From NCBI GenBank assembly GCA_029204045.2, contig CM055075.1:28318137-28382136 (forward strand): a DNA stretch of 64,000 bases, written 5' to 3'. Shown piece by piece: positions 51,986 to 61,851 of this stretch. Numbering within the stretch: the first letter of the stretch is position 1; each line of letters begins with the position of its first letter. A program made the translations under genes and the position numbers. The notes under the pieces were generated by a model. It had not been told where the DNA came from. It saw only the letters and a list, made by a program, of their open reading frames with translations, and ran no database searches. Source of the stretch: Tillandsia leiboldiana. Lineage: Eukaryota > Streptophyta > Magnoliopsida > Poales > Bromeliaceae.

Positions 51986-53311
51986 TCATTGGAAAGGAAT
52001 CGAAGATTGAACCTGCAACCACTGCAAAATTTCCGAATCAGGTAAGATCAAAGGGGGCAGCGAGAATTCACCGTAAGTGGAGCTTCGTTCTCTCATTTCC
52101 TGCATGGTTACGAGCGCGGCGACTGTGTTTCTGAGTATGCTCTGCTCCGCCATTGCTAGCGCGTCTCGGTCCCCTCTCTCCGCGTTCTCTTGCTCTTCTA
52201 TGGCAGGGAAAACGTCTTCCATGATGCTCTCGCAATCTTTTACAAGCTCCGAGATGAGCTCGGTCATGAAGAACGGCTGCTTCAAGACCTTCTCTATGAA
52301 AGGAAGTCTCAGTAGTCGTCCGGTTCGCTTGTCGTACTTCTTCAAGATCTTAGCTAGCCCTGCAATTCCTGAATGCTCAATCCTCTTTTCGCTCTCGGAG
52401 TCTTTTGCAAATAGAACAGGTTATCTTGTAAAGCAACCGCTATTTTTCTTTCGGTTAAATGTACAAATAGCCCTTGTACGTTCGACGACGAATAATCGCA
52501 ACCCGTTGTCTCTGGTCTTACATACTTTCTATTACGGCTTCTCTGTGTTTATTCTCGACCCGAATTGCATGATCTTGTTTAGAATGTGTGAACTGTTTTA
52601 GAGCGAAGGGGCGGGGTAAAACGGTCATTTAACATTACGACTATCATGTGTTATGTATCGACGCTCGAAAACCAAGTATCCGAGGATGTGTTTTGCTGAG
52701 TAAACTGTTATCATACAATAAGTTCATGAACTAGGAGTGTATTCGGCTCTTTCTTTCCATTTCGGCGTAAATTTGTGAATATTGTATGTGAAATAGTTTG
52801 TGGAAAATGAGCACTGATGAGTGACAGAGAAAGTGTAGCAAAACAAAACCTGTGTAGTTGATGCTGCTGTAGTTCACCAGTAGCACCATTTCTCCATGGA
52901 AGTTGACAGTGTCTTTTCTTATGCTCCCCATCTCCGCCGCGTACTCCGCGTCTGACGGGCGGCTCCCCTCCGCCCCGAAGGTCCCCGCCGCCTTCTTGAT
53001 CCTCTCATGAAGCTCCTGCAACCAAACGAGCATGCATTCACATATGATAGCGCGAAAAAGTGGAAGCACTGAGCTCCAGCTGCATGCGCCACCCGCTGCC
53101 GAATGATGAAGTCCTCCTCTTGCTCGATGAAGAAGGCGTTGAACTTGTCGATCTCGGCGTCGAGGAGCGACGTGAACTCCTCCTCGGCCTCCGGCTGGTG
53201 CGCCGAGATGAGCCGGACCAACTTCTTGAGATCCTTGTAGGATATGAACTCGTCCCTCCATTGTGGAAGGCTCTCTTCTATTTGCCTCTTTAGCCTCTTC
53301 CCAAACTTCAT
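51986..53311 (-). CDS. SPX-domain protein (SPX1/2/3-type phosphate-status sensor)
   Basis: Three exons on the minus strand, 53093-53311, 52850-53015 and 51986-52359, give 252 residues, right for the single-domain SPX class. The SPX domain fills most of the protein. It opens MKFGKRLKRQIEESLPQW, has YKDLKKL at 25-31, and contains INYTGLAKILKKYDKRTG across the exon 2/3 junction. These basic and tyrosine positions form the inositol-pyrophosphate pocket in the family. The tail includes SLPPLILPDSEILQWLQV. SPX proteins of this class bind PHR1-type transcription factors when inositol pyrophosphates are high and so shut down phosphate-starvation genes in the nucleus or cytosol. No EXS, MFS or RING domain follows, which excludes PHO1, SPX-MFS and NLA. 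Two PHR1-type sites upstream fit the usual feedback. Which SPX paralogue it is remains open. Confidence 0.95.
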
Positions 53312-53464
53312 TCTTTTTAACTCCTCTCTCTCTCTCTCTCTCTCATGAACACTCTATGGCATTCATGTGTTTTGTGTCATGCATCATATAAAGCTAGAAA
53401 AAGAGAAGGGAATGTATAATAAGTATAGATGGAGGGTACGGAGGCATGTAGGGGATATTTGAGA

Positions 53465-53472
53465 GCATATGC
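53465..53472. promoter_or_regulatory. P1BS (PHR1-binding) element upstream of the SPX gene
   Basis: GCATATGC matches GNATATNC exactly and lies about 155 bp upstream of the SPX ATG. A TATA-like TTTATATGATG on the minus strand (about 53383-53393) sits between it and the gene. Confidence 0.65.
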
Positions 53473-53552
53473 CAAACGTGTTAGGAGGGAGAGGAGTAAG
53501 AGAGAGAGAGAAAGATGGTATTTGTGGAGATAGTGAAACCAAATCAATTTTA

Positions 53553-53560
53553 GCATATTC
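53553..53560. promoter_or_regulatory. second P1BS element upstream of the SPX gene
   Basis: GCATATTC matches GNATATNC, about 240 bp upstream of the ATG and 88 bp from the first site. Paired P1BS sites are typical of strongly phosphate-responsive genes. Confidence 0.6.
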
Positions 53561-53572
53561 CCAGTCATTTAC

Positions 53573-54792
53573 ATTTCATAAACACTTCCATTGCCAACTA
53601 CTTCAAACTTTTTCCCTCTCTTTTGTTAATGATTTTTCAGGAGAAATATTCTGTGGTTTAGATATTTAGTTTCTCAACTTTTACATATGTTGCACCTGTT
53701 TGATCAAATTCATTATTGCTGTTGCGCGTTCGACCTGCGATTGTAATTTTATGTGGCTTTTAAAAATTTAACACGGCAAGACACTGATAAATGAATTTAT
53801 TATATTTATCAAAGAAATCATTTAAATCAATCAATTTATAAAAAAAAATTATGAAAGCAGGTGCTTTTAGTGGCGCCAGTACAAAACTAGGCCAAGATTG
53901 TAGTATTGGGATAGTACAAGGAGTATGTATACATTTTACCCAATGTTTTATCTACTACTTTGGAGAAATAGTAGGTGGGGAGAAGGGGAAGATTCCATGG
54001 GATCTTCTTCGAGTTACCAAAAAGAGATTCCCACAAATGTCACAAGGTGGTGTCTTAGATGGGGCTTTTTCATGGTTAATTTTTAGGAAAGGGAAAAGGA
54101 GAGATTTAGGGGGGGTTTGATAGAGATTAATTAAAAGATTTGGATCTATTTCCAAATTAAGTGTTAAATAAAAAAGGATTTGGTGGGTTTATTCTAAGAG
54201 AGATTGTTTTTATTTCTTTCTTGTTTCAGAGTATATGCCAGTGCCACAAAGCATATCCATTTTGTGTGAGACACAATGTTATTGTGCATGGTACAATGTT
54301 GTCATATATTCATGTGTTATATTTCTTTATTGAATAGTTTTTTTTTTTTTGATAGCAATGATCCTCATTCATAAAAGCATTAGAATCCAAGGATTAATAA
54401 GGCTAAGAAAAAACACATATACAATTGACAAAACGTTCGAAATCAAATGATGTAACAACTTCTTTTTTTTTGAAAATTTCTTTTAAACACAAATTCTAAG
54501 AGTTTTTAATGTGCAAATCACTGGATTGGAATGCAAGATTGTTACAATGCATACAAAGAACCAGCAATAACACCATAGACAAGCATAACAAGAAAGAAAA
54601 AGAGGAACATTACTTAAATTCATTTCTAATTCAAATTTCAAAGTAGCATAGAACAAAATCAAATACAGTTTAAGAGTTCAACATAACCAAATGCTGATTC
54701 ATTCAAAAACTCTCACATAGCTCACACACACACACCCCCTTCATTTTAATGTCTTAAAACAATACTTAAGAAGAAAAATTAAACACAATCTC
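53573..54792. other. spacer between the SPX promoter and the nucleoredoxin 3' end
   Basis: No gene is seen. A frame of 89 codons at 53851-54120 has no recognisable domain. The final stretch, about 54500-54792, contains a (CA)n run near 54721-54734 and is the likely 3' UTR of the nucleoredoxin gene. Confidence 0.5.
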
Positions 54793-57359
54793 TTAAGCCC
54801 TGCGACAAACGCCCCCATCACACACAAACCCCTCCTTTTCCTTTTGCTCCTCATCATTTTTCTTTTTTTCCTCCAACTCCTTAATCCTCTCCGCGGTGAA
54901 TGGGTATGCATCAGCTCCGTAGATCGTTAAGAGTCCCTTCGCATTGTCGGTGACGGTTCGCCCGGTCGTGCCAATCGCAATGAAGGAAGGGATGCCTCTG
55001 ATCTTGAAAATGCGCAACAAAGAATTTATTCTCTTGTCCTCGAAGGGGAGAGCCAGCCACGGCATGCTAGAGAAGAAATCATTGTAGGAGTTCAGATCCC
55101 TGTCGAAGGAGATGAAGATAACTTCGAAGGTGTCGTCCTTTTCCTTGATCTTGTGGTATTCCTCAACTAGTTTAGGTAGGAAAGCGCGGCGCGGGCCGCA
55201 CCATTGCGCCGAGAAGTAGAGCAGGATATTCTTCCCGACGAGTTCCGCGACCGGGACCTAAGAAAATTCAGATAAAGACATATTTCACACTTGAATTTCA
55301 CCTTTGTATTAGAAATTCAAAGCAAATGGGGCGTGCGACGTGAATTGCTTTCAGATTTATGTCGTCGAAAAATGAAAAATTAAATGTTTCATGTAATCTA
55401 TACAGTAATTTGGGCATCCAACCAGTCAAATAAGATATATATATATATAATGAATATATATAACATTATCAGGTTAAAGTAGATAAGTATAAGATTACTG
55501 AAACAAGTTCATACCTTGGTGTCGCCGATTCTAACGACATGATCTAGCTCCCCGTGAACAAGAATCGACTCCAAAGTCTGCTTCTCCGCTTTCTCCCTCG
55601 CCTTCTCCGCGATAATTTCCATTTTCTCTGGAGAAAATGGAAACCACTGCAACGCCTCTGTCCCGTACTCTTCAACAATTTCAGCCACATTATTATTTAA
55701 AGTCTTTCCATCGGCGCCAACTATTACTAAAGTAGGAATTGCCTGAAGCTCAAAGTAATGGATGAGCCTCTCACAGATATTGTCCTTGAAAGGCACCGCG
55801 AGCCACGGCATTTTCGCAAAGTTCTCATTGTAAGCTGACTCCTCTTCATCAAGTGATACTAGTACTACTTCAAAGTTCTCTCCGATTTCCTTGAGCTTTT
55901 CATATAGTTGGTTTAGCACTGGAGTGAATTCGTAGTCCGAACTGCGAGCACTAACGGTGAAGTATAAACCCACAACTTTACCTTCGAGCTCAGATACAGG
56001 GACCTGAAGATTACAAATAGATAAGATGAGAAATATAAATGGAGATCTTTGGAGCAATTTATACCAACGTAAAATACCTTGTCTCCCTTGTTAGAAACTA
56101 CATAGTCGCGAGTAGGCGAAACCAACAAGCTTCGAATAGTTTGCTCTCTTTTCGCGGCCTCCTTTTCCTCCTTCAACTTGAGTATCTTCTCAGGCGTGAA
56201 CGGATACGCATCGGCCCCATACTCCCACACGAACCTGTCACCCTTCTCTAAAACGAGGTTTCCACACCCGTCGATTATAGTGAAGTTGGGAATGCTGGCA
56301 ACCTTGAACAGGTCTCTGAGACGTTCGTGGGAGCTCGAATCAGAGAACGGAATGGCGAGCCATGGCATCTTCGAGAAGTACTCAGTGAACGCATCCTCGT
56401 CACGGTCGCGCGATACGAAGACGATTTCGAAGCTGTCTTCTTGAGAGGAGAGCTCGTTGTAGGCCTCTACGAGCTTCGGGGTGAATTGCCGGCAAGGACC
56501 GCACCCCGAGGACGAGAAGTAGAGGCCAATGGTGCTCGCATCGAGATCGTTGATCTTCACCTGCAGCAGCAACCCAAAATCAACATCAGAAATTATCAAA
56601 AGAATCGCTTTTTTTTTCTTTGTTTGGTAAATAGTTGCTCAAATTAAGTGATAAGCTGAATCATAAAAATCAATATCAGAAATTATTAAAAGAATCATGT
56701 TTTTTCTTTGTTCGGTAAATAGTTGCTCAAATTAAGTGATAAGCCGAATCATAAAAATCAATATCAGAAATTGTGAAAAGAATCGTTTTTTGTTTCTGTT
56801 TTTTGTAAATAGTTGCTCAAATTAAGTGTCGAGCTAAATCCTAAAAATCAATAACAGAAATTGTGAAAAGGATTGTTTTTTTTTTTCCTTTGTTTTGTAA
56901 ACAGTTGCTCAAATTAAGTGTTGAGCTGAATCCTAAAAATCAGTATCAGAAATTATGAAAAGAACCGTTTTTTTTACTTTGTTTTGTAAATAGTTGCTCA
57001 AATTAAGTGTAAAATTGAATCCTAAAAAGATATGCCAACTATTGTATCATAGTTCTCTGCATCTTATACATTACACTCAAATTCACAATTTACTATCGTT
57101 TCGATTTTAACTTTGCGAAAAGATTTGTTGTTGAAAATGATAACAATAAGATAAAGCAAAAATAAAGTGAACTGAGAATTCACTATACAAATTTAAACGT
57201 AGAAATTGTTCTACAGTAATTAAATTAAGCGACACAAAATGAAAGAGAAACTATTTTGTGAGGTTACGTTAATACCTTATCACCGTTGCTCCGTACGAGG
57301 TAATCCCTCTCGGCGCCCGCGAGAAGCGAGCTAAGATCGCCATTAATGGAGCTCTCCAT
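54793..57359 (-). CDS. nucleoredoxin (three thioredoxin-like domains), domain 3 active site CGPR
   Basis: Four exons on the minus strand, 57276-57359, 56078-56560, 55515-56003 and 54793-55257, give 506 residues. Each of the last three exons encodes one thioredoxin-like domain and each starts in phase 0 with Val. Domain 1 has the dithiol site SSSGCGPCRQFTP, Cys48 and Cys51, with Gly where Trp is usual. Domain 2 has no cysteines at the equivalent site (SARSSDYEFTP), as is common for the middle domain. Domain 3 reads SAQWCGPRRAFLP: Cys372 is kept but the second Cys is Arg375. All three have the family block KMPWLA(I/V/L)PF or SMPWLALPF. Plant nucleoredoxins reduce target disulfides in nucleus and cytosol and protect antioxidant enzymes such as catalase. 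The C terminus is Lys/Glu-rich and ends FVCDGGVCRRA, a short Cys-containing tail. Intron 1 carries a five-copy minisatellite. Confidence 0.94.
56579..57030. repeat. minisatellite: five ~90-bp units in intron 1 of the nucleoredoxin gene
   Basis: Units start at about 56579, 56669, 56757, 56847 and 56938. Each reads ATCARTATCAGAAATTRT, then 'aaaaga.tcg', a T-rich patch, AATAGTTGCTCAAATTAAGTG, and 'gaatc.taaaa'. The first two copies and the last three form subgroups by the AAGTGATAAG versus AAGTGT ending. Confidence 0.9.
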
Positions 57360-57493
57360 TCTCCTCTCTCTCTCTCACTCTCACTCTCGATTGGGGATGA
57401 GGAAGAAGAAGAAACCAGCGAGCGATTTTATTTTATTTTAATTATTGAATGTCGTAAAGGTACGATTTTTACTCCGTTATTTTTGTCGCTTTA

Positions 57494-57534
<41 letters not shown>

Positions 57535-58137
57535 TAATACCTTTTTATAGTGCCTAAATTTGTTAAAGATTAAATTCATTGAACCTTGGCCTAGTTAGTT
57601 TCCTTTGTTGATACATCCATTTTCGTCCATTAAAATTTTTTAACTTTGTCCATATCATTATTCTCCACTAACCATGTTTTTTTTTTATACTCAAAATTAG
57701 TAATTTTATAACTGGAAAAGGAAAGTAAAATTTTGGGCAAAAAATTCATCACATAATAATTCTTCCCAAAAAAGAATGTTCCAGAAATTTTGGGCAAAAA
57801 ATTATTTTCCAAATATTTTCTTTTATTCATTCAGTTAGAAAACTACAAAAGCAAAGAAAAAAAAAATAAAGAGGTTACAACTCAGGCTCATGTCTTTTTA
57901 AGTCACGAATTCGTGGAAAGATTGATTCTTAAAAACCATATTATTTCGTTCTTGCCAATAAATCCACCTACATTGTTTTGTCTGAAAAGAAGTTGCTGTA
58001 CAAATCACAACATTGTGGCAGCAGCAAACAACTGCAGTTGCTTTATTGACAAAGAGAGTTACTTACCTCAACACCAGAGTGAAAAGCACAAACTAGAGCA
58101 GTATCTCTTAAGAGCATAAGCACTTCCCCATAGAACT
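57360..58137. other. nucleoredoxin promoter and COQ9 3' flank
   Basis: The first 60 bases or so are the CT/GA-rich nucleoredoxin leader. An (ATA)n/(TAA)n tract of about 36 bp lies at 57497-57532. The remainder is AT-rich with no recognisable gene and includes the likely COQ9 3' UTR. Confidence 0.5.
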
Positions 58138-60610
58138 TCATCCTTGAAAAGCTCTCCTAAGGAACCCCTGCATTGAGCTGCCCAACCCGGCACCGACTGC
58201 CTCTGCTAAATTTGCAGCCTGAAGAAGGATCGTCGTGAAATTCGTTAGACATTTAACGGCGAATGGTGAGAAATTCGACCGAGTAAGTAATATGCGCAGG
58301 GTAAATACCTCCTGCATGGTCTTTGCAAGGTCAAGAGCGTCTTTGATGCGGCGGTCCACAAACGTCCATGTATCGCGAAACTCTATTCAAAATAGTGAGT
58401 ATATTTTTACAGAATTTAAGTACAGGGATTTCTTTTTATCTCAAAGATAATGAAAGAATGTTTTTCCCTCATTCAGTATTAAATTGCATTCATTTGAGGA
58501 AAAAAAAAAAAAAAAGTGAGGTAGCTCAAAAATCTTGTGAGTAAAGATAATGGGGGTTTGTAAATCAATAGCAAGAAGCTAAACCTGGAGAATTATCGGT
58601 GACCATGTAGACCTCAGATGTCGAGTATACGCCCCCAAGTACGGTTCGCTTCACGTACCAGTCGATATCCGATCCTGTGTCCCCAGCAGCATGCCAAATT
58701 TCATCAACCAGCACTGCTCGCTGCTTAATACTGGTCGGGAGGTTCATCGGTTGTGACTATCGATCAACAAATAGCACAATCAGAAGGTCGAAAGGTGTGA
58801 AATTACCAAGTTTGTCTCTAAAGTTTGATCCGAATTTCAGTCTCACCTAGATCATTTTTATTATAATTGTTTAGTCCCTAAAGTTTGTTCTCTACAACAA
58901 TTAAGTACGTTGAGTTTGTCATATGAAATGGAGATCAAATTTTTGAGGCAAATTGATCAAGTATCTTCAATCGCTCGTATGAAATGGAGATCAAATTTTA
59001 GTGTAAAAATTGGAACTCCTGAGGATGAAAGTGAAATCAGAGTGAAACTTCAAGAACAACTTGCTGTAACTGAATCACAAAACTAGGTCAAGCTTTAGGG
59101 ACTAAGTTCGTAATTGACCAAAATAATTTATAATCTTGATCTTCTTAAACAAAGAAAATAATTCTATCACCTGGATGCTCAGTGCCTGAGGCCACTTTGA
59201 TACATAAGGAACTTGCATCTCCAACCTCATTCCGATAAGTTTCGAGAGCCGGTCACTAAGTATCAACTCCTTCAATTTCTCTCCCTCTCCCGAATCGATA
59301 CGGTCGACAAGTCTCTCAAGGCAGTAATCCATAAAAAACTAGAAGGAAAAATGAGGCCGAATCAGTTGGAAAATACATAACCGTCAAAAATAAATTGTAT
59401 GAGCTTGGGAAGCACTTCTCTGCATGGTTATAATATATACATCAGTGTTTTTCAGTTTACAAAATTCTTTAAAAAATTAAAAAACAAGCAGTAGCAAGTA
59501 AAATGCTTCGTCCCATCTACAAAGTGTTCGCTTCAAGAATTGCTTCTTGAGTTTTTCAAAATTGAACTCTATCAAATTACATGTCTCCATCCATCAAAAT
59601 GCTCTTCTTTCCTCATAAAATACCTAGTTCTAGATAAAGTATTGGATACAATTGGATCGAGTTCATATTCGCCATTATTGTAGCAGTAAACTTTTTCTTT
59701 CCTTTTTGGATTCGTTCCTTGTCCAGTAACTAGAAAGTGCAAACCAAAGCTTTTTTAAAAAGAAAACGCAAAAATCACATAAAGCCTTGTGAAATGCAAA
59801 TGTACCCAAATCTAGAAAAATTCTTGACCAGCTAAACACAGATCTTAAATGTCAGAGAACACCAATAGTAACAGATATATTGAGTTTATGCAATCATCAA
59901 CCTGAAGAAACCGATCGGAGTCAGCGTCGAATATCAATCCAAATATAGGTTGCAAGTATATATAGTATTGAGTTCATATAGAGAATGCCCTTCACAATTA
60001 TGAGATTCAAATTTAGGGAATGAAGTGTACATGGTGAACACTAAAGTTGCAACTGTAGTAGGAGTTCATCTTAAGCAACAAACACAATTCCCTTTTAATA
60101 AGCTACAACTGAGAGAACTTTATCACCTCCACAAGGGACGCCTCTTTACGCGGAAAAGTTCCAACGATCGATGGAGAAACCCCCACGTCCCTCGCCCCTG
60201 CGATCATCGCTGATTCGCTCCATCCCAATCTCACCTACGCACCACCAAAAATTTCCGAACACCAAAACCCTCATCAAAACGTACGCCCTAATCAAAAACC
60301 TAGAAAAGGATTCGAAATGGCAAATTTAGAGTCCTACGACGTGGGGCAACGCCGCGCGGAGGGCTAGGGTTTGTTCCTCCTCGTAGTCTCCCGCGACTCC
60401 GCCCCGAGCTCGGCCTCCGCTCGTCCTCCGGTGGGGCTCCGGGCCCTCCTCCGACCGCGGCGGAGGCTCGCCGGAGGGGAGCGGACGCTGCGGCGGGAGA
60501 GTGGTGGCGCCCGCGGAGAGGGCACGAAAAGGCGGCGGCGGGGGTGGCGGGAAGCGTTGGCGGGAAACGAGGCGGGAAATGAGGCGGCGGGTCCCCATGG
60601 ATCCGATCAT
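58138..60610 (-). CDS. COQ9: ubiquinone biosynthesis protein COQ9, mitochondrial
   Basis: COQ9 is a lipid-binding accessory protein of the coenzyme Q synthesis complex on the matrix side of the inner mitochondrial membrane; in other eukaryotes it presents intermediates to COQ7. Six exons on the minus strand, 60338-60610, 60127-60234, 59171-59338, 58585-58756, 58309-58382 and 58138-58218, give 291 residues. The N terminus (MIGSMGTRRLISRLVSRQRF) is Arg-rich and lacks acidic residues, as expected of a mitochondrial presequence. A Pro/Arg/Gly-rich linker leads to LRAALPHVVRLGWSESAMIA and GVSPSIVGTFPRKEASLVE. Further on come VDEIWHAAGDTGSDIDWYVK and TVLGGVYSTSEVYMVTD. The C terminus is AANLAEAVGAGLGSSMQGF. 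An internal ATG at 60598 is an alternative start. It is transcribed divergently from the GH28 gene. Confidence 0.96.
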
Positions 60611-61146
60611 CTTCTCGGCGAAGAGAGAGGGCGAGAGAGAGAGAGAGAGAGTGAGCGCTACGTGTTCGACGAAATGGCGATGTTGAGGCGGTGAGGAACT
60701 CTGCGACTAGAGAGATCCCTGGACCGGATGCACCACGTCAGCCAGATGGGTCCACATTTTGGTTCCCGTTTTCCCGCAGATTTAAAGATTTAAAATTTAA
60801 AATCAATATAATAGCAATTGCCTTTTCAACGTTACGGCGCCACGTGTCCAGGTGGTGAAATGCTTTTATTTTAAAAAAATAAAATCTGTAAATTTTAATA
60901 TTTTTCAAACTCGCAATATATATCCGCTTCCGCTTCTCTAACAAACTCTCCCTCTCCCGCTCCCGCTCCATTCTCGACGAGAGCGCGCGAGCGCATATCC
61001 TCCCTCCTCTCGATTCCTCCCCAAACCCATTCCCTTCGTTTATGGCGGCACGAATCCCTCGCCGTGTCCCGTAGAAGAAACCCTAAACCCCACCGATCGA
61101 TCCCTCGCTCTCCTCCTCTCCTCCGATCGAAGCGCGACTGCTAACG
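60611..61146. promoter_or_regulatory. 536-bp divergent promoter region between COQ9 and the GH28 gene
   Basis: The two start codons face away from each other across only 536 bp. The left part has a (GA)n run at about 60632-60651 and the right part is CT-rich with AAACCCTAAACCC at about 61078-61090. A CCACGTGTCC box lies at about 60840-60849. A shared or bidirectional promoter is possible. Confidence 0.45.
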
Positions 61147-61813
61147 ATGCCGCCGACGCACCACTCCTCCGCAGCCGCCGCCGCCTCGGCGGCGAAGCCC
61201 CACCACCACCGGCAGCGCCGGTGCTGTGGATTCTCGTACTTCGTCCTCGCCACCGGGTCCGCCTGGTTGTACTTCGGGAGCCTTCTCCTGATGCAGAGGG
61301 GCGCCTTCGGCCGCGACGGCGGAGACGGCCTCGATCTCGGCTACGTAGCCAACGATCTCGGGAACATCAGCCGCGATATCGGCGCCGTCGAGCTGGACCA
61401 AGTGGCGCCGCCGTCGCCCGATCAGAATATCTTCTACCTCTCGGAGTTCGGCGGCGTTGGGGACGACGCCGCGCTGAACTCCGACGCGTTCGAAAGAGCG
61501 GTGAGGGAGATCGAGAGGGTTGGAGGGGGGAAGCTCGTCGTGGAGCCTGGGGTGTGGCTCACGGCGCCCTTCAACCTCACCAGCCACATGACGCTCTACC
61601 TCATGGAAGGCGCGGTGATAAAGGGAGTTACGGTGAGGAATCTCTTTAAAGTTTTAATCTTTTCTTTTCTGATTTATGCTTCGCAGTTCACTGCATTCTA
61701 CTGGTCTTGATATATAAGCAATCAATCGGTGTCATAGAGAGGAGAGGTGGGAATAGGAATGGTACCTGGATTGGGAATAGGGATTATTATGGAGGGAGAG
61801 GAGGTTGTAACAC

Positions 61814-61851
<38 letters not shown>

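Noticed and set aside
53851..54120. 89-codon open frame upstream of the SPX gene
   Set aside because: No recognisable domain, no splice context, and no codon-composition signal compared with flanking DNA.
56579..57030. Possible CRISPR-like array
   Set aside because: Units are about 90 bp, directly adjacent, diverged throughout and lie in a plant intron; there are no unique spacers of constant size. It is a minisatellite.
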